Shown piece after piece: positions 1 to 5,896 of a stretch of 5,896 bases of DNA (the stretch's first letter is position 1; each line of letters starts with the position of its first letter). The translations under genes and the position numbers were made by a program. The DNA comes from Candidatus Kerfeldbacteria bacterium (GTDB taxonomy: Bacteria > Patescibacteriota > Patescibacteriia > Veblenbacterales > UBA10138): assembly GCA_016234305.1 (NCBI GenBank), contig JACRFM010000029.1, forward strand, positions 1-5,896. Direction: 5' to 3'. The notes below the pieces were generated by a model, which was not told the origin of the DNA, ran no database searches, and saw only the letters and a program-made list of their open reading frames with translations.

Positions 1-621
1 TTGAGGTCCTAATTTTTCAACGTACGGAGACAAATATTTCTGCATTTCCATTTCCCAAGAGCAATCCTTACCAGTTAATTCGTATTTATCCGCATAGGCG
101 CTAACTTTATGGTACAAATTTTCCGTAAACCGCCCGTCAGGACCGGCCAATTCAACTATCTTCGAGTAATACTCATTGAGTTCCCTAGAATAATTAAAAT
201 AGACTGTGAATACAACCGACTGGTTTTTATACATTTTTTGTAACACCAGTGACAGCTTAACTTTGACATCACAATAAAATATACCGGCATTATTGGGAAA
301 AATAATATACTTTCCATTGGTAAACACAGTTGCGTCACTTTGAAATTTATACAAATCTTCCTCTGTTCTTAATAATGCCACTTCGTTCTGAAATAACTTT
401 ATGTGACGCGGAGGATAATTTACCCATAACCATACAATGGTAGCGGCAACGGCCAGCGCAATAACCAACAAAAATACTCCCCAAATCACCTTATACCTCA
501 CTTTAGTTTTTAGTTTAGCAACCGAAAAGCCATGGATTAATGCGATGCCAACTAATAAGAAAAATAAAAACAGAATAAACGCAATAGACAACAATCCACT
601 TGATATAACTAATGTTTTCAT
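1..621 (-). CDS. Putative two-helix membrane protein of unknown function, 3' end cut off by the window edge
   Basis: I do not recognise this protein. Reading the minus strand from the ATG at 621 gives 207 codons with no stop, open at position 1. Residues about 4-32 and 45-67 are strongly hydrophobic and look like two transmembrane helices. The short loop between them (about 33-44) holds five Lys/Arg, so by the positive-inside rule it should be cytoplasmic, placing the N-terminus and the long C-terminal part (from about residue 68) outside. That part is mixed polar and aromatic, rich in Tyr and Lys, with cysteines at 117 and 187; I see no catalytic motif. The start is well supported: AAGGAG lies 6 bases upstream and a promoter-like pair lies further up. 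It follows uvrA on the same strand but a likely terminator separates them, so a repair role is not implied. Its DNA is visibly AT-richer than the uvr genes. Confidence 0.82.
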   Translation of the reverse strand, partial: MKTLVISSGLLSIAFILFLFFLLVGIALIHGFSVAKLKTKVRYKVIWGVFLLVIALAVAATIVWLWVNYPPRHIKLFQNEVALLRTEEDLYKFQSDATVFTNGKYIIFPNNAGIFYCDVKVKLSLVLQKMYKNQSVVFTVYFNYSRELNEYYSKIVELAGPDGRFTENLYHKVSAYADKYELTGKDCSWEMEMQKYLSPYVEKLGPQ

Positions 622-627
622 TTTAAT

Positions 628-633
628 CTCCTT
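628..633 (-). promoter_or_regulatory. Ribosome binding site of the membrane-protein gene
   Basis: The minus strand reads AAGGAG, then six bases (ATTAAA), then ATG at 621. This is a textbook Shine-Dalgarno with good spacing. It fixes the start of the gene, whose frame is open to the window edge. Confidence 0.85.
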
Positions 634-694
634 GCTATTTATGGTTTTGTTTTTTAATTAGTTAACGAACACTTTTTAATTTGATTTTCAATCT

Positions 695-723
695 ACTTTA
701 ATACCTAAGCCATAATTTGTCAA
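695..723 (-). promoter_or_regulatory. Probable sigma-70-type promoter of the membrane-protein gene
   Basis: On the minus strand a perfect -35 hexamer TTGACA (718-723) is followed by a 17-base spacer and TAAAGT (695-700), which matches four of six bases of the -10 consensus. Transcription would start near 688 and give a leader of roughly 67 bases before the ATG at 621. The weak -10 is the main doubt. It lies just downstream of the presumed uvrA terminator, which fits an independent transcription unit. Confidence 0.5.
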
Positions 724-729
724 TAGCAT

Positions 730-788
730 AAAAAACACCCATTTACCCTTTCTCGCGCCTGTCCGCCTCTGGCGGAAATGGGTAAATG
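730..788 (-). terminator. Probable intrinsic terminator of uvrA (nested stem-loop plus T-run)
   Basis: On the minus strand, starting 22 bases after the uvrA stop codon, CATTTACCC (780-788) pairs perfectly with GGGTAAATG (740-748), and a second perfect hairpin (762-776) sits inside the loop. A run of six T (730-735) follows four bases after the outer stem. The order stem, then T-run, fits Rho-independent termination of uvrA. The outer stem is AT-rich and its loop is long (31 bases between the arms), so the structure is less compact than a classic terminator; the GC-rich inner hairpin lies about 26 bases from the T-run. A shifted pairing (CCCATTT 738-744 with AAATGGG 776-782) is also possible. 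Confidence 0.55.
762..776. repeat. Perfect GC-rich hairpin, possible dispersed intergenic repeat
   Basis: TCCGCC (762-767) and GGCGGA (771-776) are exact reverse complements around the three-base loop TCT. From memory, this 15-base unit resembles a palindrome scattered through intergenic regions of many Candidate Phyla Radiation genomes. Only one copy is in this window, so repetition is not shown here. It forms the inner hairpin of the presumed uvrA terminator. Confidence 0.5.
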
Positions 789-810
789 ACAAAAACAACC
801 CTCAACAAGA

Positions 811-3756
811 TTACAACACCTTCTTCAGCCACTGGCCGGTATAACTGCGTTTAATTTTAACGAGGTCGCGCGGCGTACCGGCGGCCACCAGTTCCCCGCC
901 TTTTTCCCCGCCCTCAGGCCCCAGGTCAATAATCCAATCAGCGCATTTAATAACATCCAAGTTATGTTCAATCACCAGCACGGTATTACCGCGCTCCACC
1001 AGTTCGTTCAAGACGTGCAACAAGCGCTTAACATCTTCAAAATGGAGTCCGGTGGTCGGCTCGTCCAAAATATAAAGCGTGCGCCCAGTTGAACGGCGGG
1101 AAAGTTCCGTGGCCAGTTTAATGCGCTGGGCTTCGCCGCCCGACAAAGTGGTAGCGCTTTGCCCCAAATGAATATAACCCAAGCCGACTTTATGCAGCAC
1201 TTTGAGCTTATCGTGAATAATCGGCACATTGCTGAAAAAGTTCATAGCTTCTTCGGCTGTCATTTCTAAAATACCAGAAATATTTTTACCTTTGTAATGA
1301 ATCTCCAAAGCTTGTTGATTGTAACGTTGGCCGTGACACTCTTCACATTCCACATAAACATCTGGTAAAAAGTGCATCTCAATGCGCACCAAACCGTCGC
1401 CCTCGCAAGCTTCGCAGCGGCCGCCCTTAACATTGAAAGAAAACCGGCCCGGGTCATAACCGCGAATCTTGGCTTCAGGCAGCTCGGAAAACAAATCACG
1501 AATATAAGTAAAAACGCCGGTATAAGTCGCCGGATTGGAACGCGGCGTGCGGCCAATGGGCGATTGGTCAATGCTAATTACCTTATCAATATGTTCCAAA
1601 CCGGTAATCGCCTTATGCTTGCCCGGCAAATCCTTGGCATTAAAAAAATGTTGGGCTAAAGATTTAGCCAATATCTCCGTCATTAAAGTAGATTTACCTG
1701 AACCGGATACACCCGTAATACAGACTAAATTACCTAAGGGAATATCCACATCAATATTTTTTAAATTAAATTCGGCCGCCCCTTTAATAGATAACTTTTT
1801 GCCCTGGTGGCGGCGATAAGCTGTCGGCGCGGGAATGGATAATTTGCCGGCTAAATATTGGCCAGTCAAAGAGCTTTTAACTCTAGATACCTCGAGCGGC
1901 GTACCTTGAGCCACCACCTCGCCGCCGTGTTTACCCGCGCCTGGCCCAATATCAATCAACTGGTCAGCCGCCATCATAGTTTCATAATCATGTTCCACCA
2001 CAATCACCGTATTACCTAAATCGCGCAAACGCCGCAAAGTCGTAATAAGTTTTTCATTGTCCCGCTGGTGCAAACCAATAGAGGGTTCGTCTAAAATATA
2101 AATTACGCCCACCAGCGACGAGCCAATTTGCGTGGCCAGACGAATACGCTGGGCCTCCCCGCCGGACAAGGTCGCGGCCGTTCGGTCCAAAGTTAAATAA
2201 TCCAAGCCCACGTTTGACAAAAAACTTAAACGCTCTTTTATCTCCTTAATTATTTGGCGCGCAATTTTATAATCACGTTCGGCTAAAACCGTCCGGTTTT
2301 CCAAATTTTGAAAAAAGGCTAAAGCGCCAGTGATTGATTGGCTGGTTAAATCCGCAATATTTATATTATTAACCGTTACCCCCAAAACTTCCGGTTTCAA
2401 ACGCCGCCCCGCACAGGCCGGACAAGGCCAAGTGCGCATATAACGTTCAATTTCCGCGCGAATATAATCAGACTCAGTTTCACGATAGCGTCGTTCCAAA
2501 TTAGGAATCACGCCTTCAAAAGTCGTATAAAATTCACGCACCTTACCGTTCTGTCCCGCACTGGCATTAACGTTGTAAGTTTGCTCGCCCGTACCGGATA
2601 AAATCATCTTTAAATCCTGGGCTGAAAGTTTGTTAACTGCCGTGAGCAGAGAAAAACCATGATGCTGCGCCACCGCTTCCAAAATACGATAATACCAAGT
2701 CTGATTAGCCGAAGTTCTGGACCAGGGGCGAATGGCTCCTTCCGCAATGGATAAACGCCGATTGGGAATAATCAAATCCGGGTCAATTTCCAGTTTAGTG
2801 CCGAGGCCAGTACAGCCCGGACAAGCTCCATAGGGAGAGTTAAAAGAAAAGCTTCTTGGTTCTATGTTAGGCAAATCAATTTGACAATGCGGACAGGAAA
2901 AGTGCTGACTAAATAATATCTCCTCGTTGGTATCCTGCCGCCAGACCTTAATAATGCCATCACCCAAATCCAAAGCCGTTTCCAAAGAATCAGCCAACCG
3001 AGCGATATCATCAGCTTCACTGGACACGGTCACGCGGTCTACGACCACTTCCACAAAATGTTTTTTCTGTTTATCTACCCGTAAATCTTCCGCCTCATCC
3101 ATAGACATAAGATTGCCATCAAACCTCAACCGCACATAACCGGCTTTTTTTAATTCAGCTACAATCGCCCGATGCTCGCCTTTTTGGCCGCGAATCACCG
3201 GCGCCAGCAACGATAAAGGCGTGCCAACCGGCAACTTATTCAAACGTTTAATAATTTGGTCAATTGACTGTTTGGCAACTTCACGACCGCATTTAGGACA
3301 ATGCGGCACACCCACACGGGCATAAAGCAAACGCAAATAATCATAAACTTCCGTAACGGTGCCCACGGTGGAGCGAGGATTATGCGAAGTGGAACGCTGG
3401 TCAATAGAAATAGCCGGCGATAACCCGTCTATCCGATCTACGTCCGGCTTATCCATCATGCCCAGAAACTGGCGGGCGTAAGATGACAACGATTCAATAT
3501 AGCGACGCTGCCCTTCGGCATAAATCGTATCAAAGGCCAGTGATGATTTGCCGGAACCGGATAAACCGGTAATTACCACCAATTTATCCCGAGGGATACT
3601 TAAGGAAATATTTTTTAAATTATGCACGCGCGCACCGCGAATCACAATCTGATTCCCGTTTTTAACTATCACCGACGAACCATTGGCCGAACCGTTCTTG
3701 AATGACTTGCCCGCGTGCATCGCGGTTGATTTATTTTTTGAATTTGCCTTAGCCAT
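811..3756 (-). CDS. uvrA: UvrA, excinuclease ABC subunit A (DNA damage recognition ATPase)
   Basis: UvrA dimerises, scans DNA in the cytoplasm for bulky lesions and loads UvrB using ATP. The 981-residue product (family usually about 940-960) has both ABC modules. Module one has Walker A GLSGSGKSS (64-72), signature LSGGEAQR (530-537), Walker B ending ILDEP (554-558) and the switch His589. Module two has Walker A GVSGSGKST (682-690), signature LSGGEAQR (871-878), ILDEP (896-900) and His931. Zinc-site cysteine pairs are 153/156 with 445/448, 288/291 with 312/315, and 781/784 with 804/807. Nothing key is missing. I chose the ATG at 3756; the frame also allows a TTG at 3765, three codons earlier. 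Neither has a Shine-Dalgarno, but the ATG lies about 24 bases from the predicted transcription start. The first 35 or so residues are a polar Ser/Asn/Lys-rich extension before the conserved IRGARVHNLKNI stretch. The gene diverges from uvrC. Confidence 0.98.
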   Translation of the reverse strand: MAKANSKNKSTAMHAGKSFKNGSANGSSVIVKNGNQIVIRGARVHNLKNISLSIPRDKLVVITGLSGSGKSSLAFDTIYAEGQRRYIESLSSYARQFLGMMDKPDVDRIDGLSPAISIDQRSTSHNPRSTVGTVTEVYDYLRLLYARVGVPHCPKCGREVAKQSIDQIIKRLNKLPVGTPLSLLAPVIRGQKGEHRAIVAELKKAGYVRLRFDGNLMSMDEAEDLRVDKQKKHFVEVVVDRVTVSSEADDIARLADSLETALDLGDGIIKVWRQDTNEEILFSQHFSCPHCQIDLPNIEPRSFSFNSPYGACPGCTGLGTKLEIDPDLIIPNRRLSIAEGAIRPWSRTSANQTWYYRILEAVAQHHGFSLLTAVNKLSAQDLKMILSGTGEQTYNVNASAGQNGKVREFYTTFEGVIPNLERRYRETESDYIRAEIERYMRTWPCPACAGRRLKPEVLGVTVNNINIADLTSQSITGALAFFQNLENRTVLAERDYKIARQIIKEIKERLSFLSNVGLDYLTLDRTAATLSGGEAQRIRLATQIGSSLVGVIYILDEPSIGLHQRDNEKLITTLRRLRDLGNTVIVVEHDYETMMAADQLIDIGPGAGKHGGEVVAQGTPLEVSRVKSSLTGQYLAGKLSIPAPTAYRRHQGKKLSIKGAAEFNLKNIDVDIPLGNLVCITGVSGSGKSTLMTEILAKSLAQHFFNAKDLPGKHKAITGLEHIDKVISIDQSPIGRTPRSNPATYTGVFTYIRDLFSELPEAKIRGYDPGRFSFNVKGGRCEACEGDGLVRIEMHFLPDVYVECEECHGQRYNQQALEIHYKGKNISGILEMTAEEAMNFFSNVPIIHDKLKVLHKVGLGYIHLGQSATTLSGGEAQRIKLATELSRRSTGRTLYILDEPTTGLHFEDVKRLLHVLNELVERGNTVLVIEHNLDVIKCADWIIDLGPEGGEKGGELVAAGTPRDLVKIKRSYTGQWLKKVL

Positions 3757-3786
3757 AAAAAACAAAAAAGACGCAAAGTAGGTTCA

Positions 3787-3815
3787 ACTATACTCCGCCT
3801 GTCAAGCCAAGTCAA
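3787..3815 (-). promoter_or_regulatory. Promoter of uvrA
   Basis: On the minus strand TTGACT (3810-3815) is followed by exactly 17 bases and TATAGT (3787-3792); each hexamer is one base off the sigma-70 consensus. The start of transcription would be near 3780, giving a U-rich leader of about 24 bases with no Shine-Dalgarno. The hexamer core CTTGAC occurs twice, exactly 10 bases apart (3811-3816 and 3801-3806), so the second copy lies in the spacer on the same helix face. No Escherichia-type (CTGT-N8-ACAG) or Bacillus-type (GAAC-N4-GTTC) LexA box is seen, so SOS control is not supported. Confidence 0.7.
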
Positions 3816-3964
3816 GGTTTAAGGCCAAAACCAAACAATAAAATACGACAACCTAGCCAAAAACATTAAATTTATCTGCTTACCTAGAATAATATCCAGA
3901 TTTAATATTTCCACCCCGCGGCAAAACATTGGTAAATAAAGCAATTTATATTAACATCAAAGAT
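3816..3964 (+). other. Upstream region of uvrC with only weak promoter candidates
   Basis: This stretch should carry the uvrC promoter, but no convincing -35/-10 pair is visible. TAATAT at 3890-3895 could be a -10 without a good -35; it would give a leader of about 60 bases. TATATT at 3947-3952 is a second -10-like hexamer that would give a nearly leaderless message. A TTG at 3929 is in frame with uvrC and would add 12 residues. No Shine-Dalgarno precedes either the TTG or the ATG at 3965. Confidence 0.3.
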
Positions 3965-5722
3965 ATGAATCTCATTCTTAAACGCCAGTTAAACAAACTT
4001 CCGGACGCGCCCGGTGTCTATAAGTTTTTTGACAAAAACAAACGGCTTCTTTACGTGGGCAAGGCTAAATCATTGCGCGCCCGAGTAAATTCTTATTTTC
4101 AAAATGAGGCTAACCTGAACCCGGCCAAACAAACTATGGTCGCTCTTATTGCCAGCCTGGAGACCATCAGAGTAAAAAATGAAACTGAGGCGCTGCTACT
4201 GGAAAGTAATTTAATCAAGCAATACCGTCCACTCTATAATGTGGTTTTAAAAGATGATAAAAGCTGGCTCTATCTGGCGATTGACTATCGCGCTGACTGG
4301 CCGCAGGTAAGCCTGGAGCGCACCACTAAAATTAAAGGTGTGAAATATTTTGGCCCTTATACTTCGGCCATAGCCGCCCGTCGCACTTTTTATTTGCTTA
4401 AAAAAATCTTTGGCCTTAAAAGTTGCTCTAACCCGCCAAACAAATCCTGTTTTGCCGCCCGCCTCGGTCGTTGCCTGGGGCACAACTTCACGCCCCAAAG
4501 CAAATTAATCTACCGGCGTTCACTAAAACAAGCGGAAAAAATATTACAAGGCAAAACCGAACAAATTATTAACGAGCTTAAGCAAACTATGAGCCGCGCG
4601 GCCGCAGCTAAAAAATTTGAACTGGCGGCCAAGCAACGAGACCAGATTAAATCGTTGGAGCAAATTATTGTTAAACAAAGCGCCCTTAGTCCGCAACCAG
4701 GTAGTTTTGATGTTTTTGGTTTGTATCAATATTTGGACTTAGCGGCGGTTTGCCATTTGCCAATCCGCCACGGCCATCTGCTTGATACTCAAAATTTTCT
4801 ACTGGAACACACTCGCGGTCTGCCGGCTGAGGAAATTTGGGAAGATTTTTTACCGCAATACTATACGCTGGTTACCAATCCGCCGCACGACGCTTATATA
4901 CCAATTAAAATACAGACCAGATTTATTGGAAAAATTAAATTAACTGTAGTCCAGCGCGGTTACAAACGTGATTTGGTCAAACTGGCCGCCCTTAACGCTC
5001 AAAATTTTCTGGAACAAAGCCGCACCAGCTGGGAACGACAATCTGTGAGAGCTGAGCGCGGTCTTAAAATCTTACAAACCGAACTCAATTTAGCCAAACT
5101 GCCCGAACGCCTAGAAGGCTACGACATTTCCAACATCCAAGGACAAGAAGCAGTGGGCGCGATGGTGGTCTTAACCAAGGGCCTGCCTGACCCTAAAAGT
5201 TACCGCCATTTTAAAATTAAGGGTTTAACTAAACCCAATGACGTGGCGATGCTTGCCCAGGTTATTGCCCGCCGCTTTACTAAAAACCAGGATTGGCCTA
5301 AACCGGATTTAATTATGCTGGACGGCGGCACCGGGCAACTCTCAACTGTACAAAAAGTCTTAAACAGCTATGGTGTGACTGTGCCAATTATTGCCTTGGC
5401 CAAAGCTGAAGAATTAATTTACCTGCCTAACCAGAGGGTGCCCCTACGCCTGGAATCAAATAACCCGGGACTTTTGCTCTTGGAACAATTGCGTGATGAA
5501 GCTCATCGCTTTGGCATAATCTTTTACCGCCAACGCCACCGCCGGCGCAACCTTAAATCAGCCTGGAACGAGTTACCAGGCGTGGGTCCAAAAACCAAAA
5601 AACTATTAAAACAAGAATTTGGTGATTTAAAGAATTTGCGTTTGACTAGTTTGAACAAATTGGAAAAAATTTTGGGGTCCCAAAGGGCGGCTAAACTATT
5701 CTCGCATTTAAAACAGGCTTGA
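3965..5722 (+). CDS. uvrC: UvrC, excinuclease ABC subunit C (dual-incision nuclease)
   Basis: UvrC joins the UvrB-DNA complex and cuts 3' and then 5' of the lesion. The 585-residue product (family about 590-620) is complete. The N-terminal GIY-YIG nuclease spans about 14-92, with GVY (17-19), YVG (30-32), Lys33, Arg40 and a conserved Glu in ETEALLLE (73-80). KYFGPYTS (127-134) precedes the cysteine cluster: Cys154, 162 and 170 are present but the usual fourth Cys is Asn174. A UVR motif for UvrB contact lies at about 198-234. The RNase H-like nuclease has Asp387 (YDISN), Asp453 (MLDGGTGQ) and His514 (RDEAHRFG). Tandem helix-hairpin-helix motifs close the protein (LPGVGPKTKKLL, 537-548, and about 561-582). 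I chose the ATG at 3965 because it puts the usual dozen or so residues before APGVY; a TTG at 3929 would add 12 residues that look unlike the family. The gene ends in TGA, and the C-terminal domain is complete there, so the standard code fits. Confidence 0.97.
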   Translation: MNLILKRQLNKLPDAPGVYKFFDKNKRLLYVGKAKSLRARVNSYFQNEANLNPAKQTMVALIASLETIRVKNETEALLLESNLIKQYRPLYNVVLKDDKSWLYLAIDYRADWPQVSLERTTKIKGVKYFGPYTSAIAARRTFYLLKKIFGLKSCSNPPNKSCFAARLGRCLGHNFTPQSKLIYRRSLKQAEKILQGKTEQIINELKQTMSRAAAAKKFELAAKQRDQIKSLEQIIVKQSALSPQPGSFDVFGLYQYLDLAAVCHLPIRHGHLLDTQNFLLEHTRGLPAEEIWEDFLPQYYTLVTNPPHDAYIPIKIQTRFIGKIKLTVVQRGYKRDLVKLAALNAQNFLEQSRTSWERQSVRAERGLKILQTELNLAKLPERLEGYDISNIQGQEAVGAMVVLTKGLPDPKSYRHFKIKGLTKPNDVAMLAQVIARRFTKNQDWPKPDLIMLDGGTGQLSTVQKVLNSYGVTVPIIALAKAEELIYLPNQRVPLRLESNNPGLLLLEQLRDEAHRFGIIFYRQRHRRRNLKSAWNELPGVGPKTKKLLKQEFGDLKNLRLTSLNKLEKILGSQRAAKLFSHLKQA

Positions 5723-5737
5723 TTGATACATAACATA

Positions 5738-5875
5738 CAAGGAGCTGCCTTGCACTTATGTCACCCTGCTTGTCACACATCTTCCTAAACCGCCGCGCTG
5801 GTGACGAAGGACTTTTATTCTCTTGCCACCCTGTAAAATTCCTTTCCTAGCGTGCCAGGAACGAGGGGTGCAAGG
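5738..5875. repeat. Inverted-repeat-rich non-coding tail downstream of uvrC
   Basis: No credible reading frame covers this stretch. It holds several exact short inverted repeats: CAAGG/CCTTG around AGCTG (5738-5752); GTCACC (5760-5765) with GGTGAC (5800-5805); TTCCT (5844-5848) with AGGAA (5857-5861); and, enclosing the last two, CCTTGCAC (5748-5755) with GTGCAAGG (5868-5875). CACCCTG occurs twice as a direct repeat (5762-5768 and 5827-5833). ACTTTTATTCT follows the GGTGAC arm by six bases, so part of it may end uvrC transcription. It could be a small palindromic repeat element, the edge of a mobile element, or an RNA gene continuing past the window. I cannot name a family. Confidence 0.35.
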
Positions 5876-5896
5876 GGTAGAGGACGGGCATCGCAA

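Noticed and set aside
156..338. Minus-strand 60-codon frame
   Set aside because: It is an out-of-frame shadow within the membrane-protein gene, without its own start signal.
437..661. Plus-strand 74-codon frame with a hydrophobic C-terminus
   Set aside because: It lies antisense to the membrane-protein gene, has no Shine-Dalgarno, and its hydrophobic tail is the mirror of that gene's first helix and the AT-rich leader.
1008..3139. Several frames of 70-101 codons on both strands inside uvrA
   Set aside because: All overlap the conserved uvrA frame, show no family features and have no start signals; they are shadows.
3757..3964. SOS (LexA) operator controlling uvrA or uvrC
   Set aside because: Neither CTGT-N8-ACAG nor GAAC-N4-GTTC is present. 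The isolated GTTC near 3783 and nearby CTGTC lack the partner half-site.
4247..5736. Three minus-strand frames of 61-83 codons antisense to uvrC
   Set aside because: They are compositional shadows of uvrC with no ribosome binding sites or recognisable domains.
5720..5785. Recoded TGA (as glycine) extending uvrC, as in some candidate phyla
   Set aside because: Reading through would add about 20 residues after a complete second helix-hairpin-helix motif, with no sign of conservation; no in-frame TGA interrupts any gene body here.
5840..5896. Minus-strand start of a transposase-like frame at the right edge
   Set aside because: The ATG near 5892 reaches a stop after about 13 codons, and the short peptide shows no recognisable motif.

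Overview
The window holds two complete nucleotide excision repair genes, arranged head to head, and the start of an unrelated membrane-protein gene. There is no rRNA, tRNA, CRISPR array or recognisable transposase. Reading + strand positions left to right: (1) 1-621, minus strand, the first 207 codons of an unrecognised two-helix membrane protein that runs off the left edge; (2) 622-810, a spacer with that gene's promoter and ribosome binding site and a nested hairpin plus T-run that probably ends uvrA transcription; (3) 811-3756, minus strand, uvrA; (4) 3757-3964, the divergent spacer with a near-consensus uvrA promoter; (5) 3965-5722, plus strand, uvrC; (6) 5723-5896, a non-coding tail dense in short inverted repeats.

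UvrA finds bulky DNA lesions and loads UvrB. UvrC then cuts on both sides of the lesion. This locus therefore supplies the recognition and incision proteins; uvrB and the helicase uvrD are not in the window and must lie elsewhere. Both proteins are full length with their catalytic motifs, with one exception: the UvrC cysteine cluster has three of the four expected cysteines.

The organism is a bacterium using the standard code, with moderately AT-rich DNA. The intergenic GTCCGCC-TCT-GGCGGA hairpin, the short mean gene context and the style of the proteins remind me of Candidate Phyla Radiation (Patescibacteria) genomes. This is inference from memory, not a proven assignment.

I found no clear undescribed system. 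The points most worth a second look are the UvrC cysteine change, the hairpins at both ends of the uvr pair, the absence of Shine-Dalgarno sequences on both uvr genes beside a perfect one on their neighbour, and the edge-truncated membrane protein.
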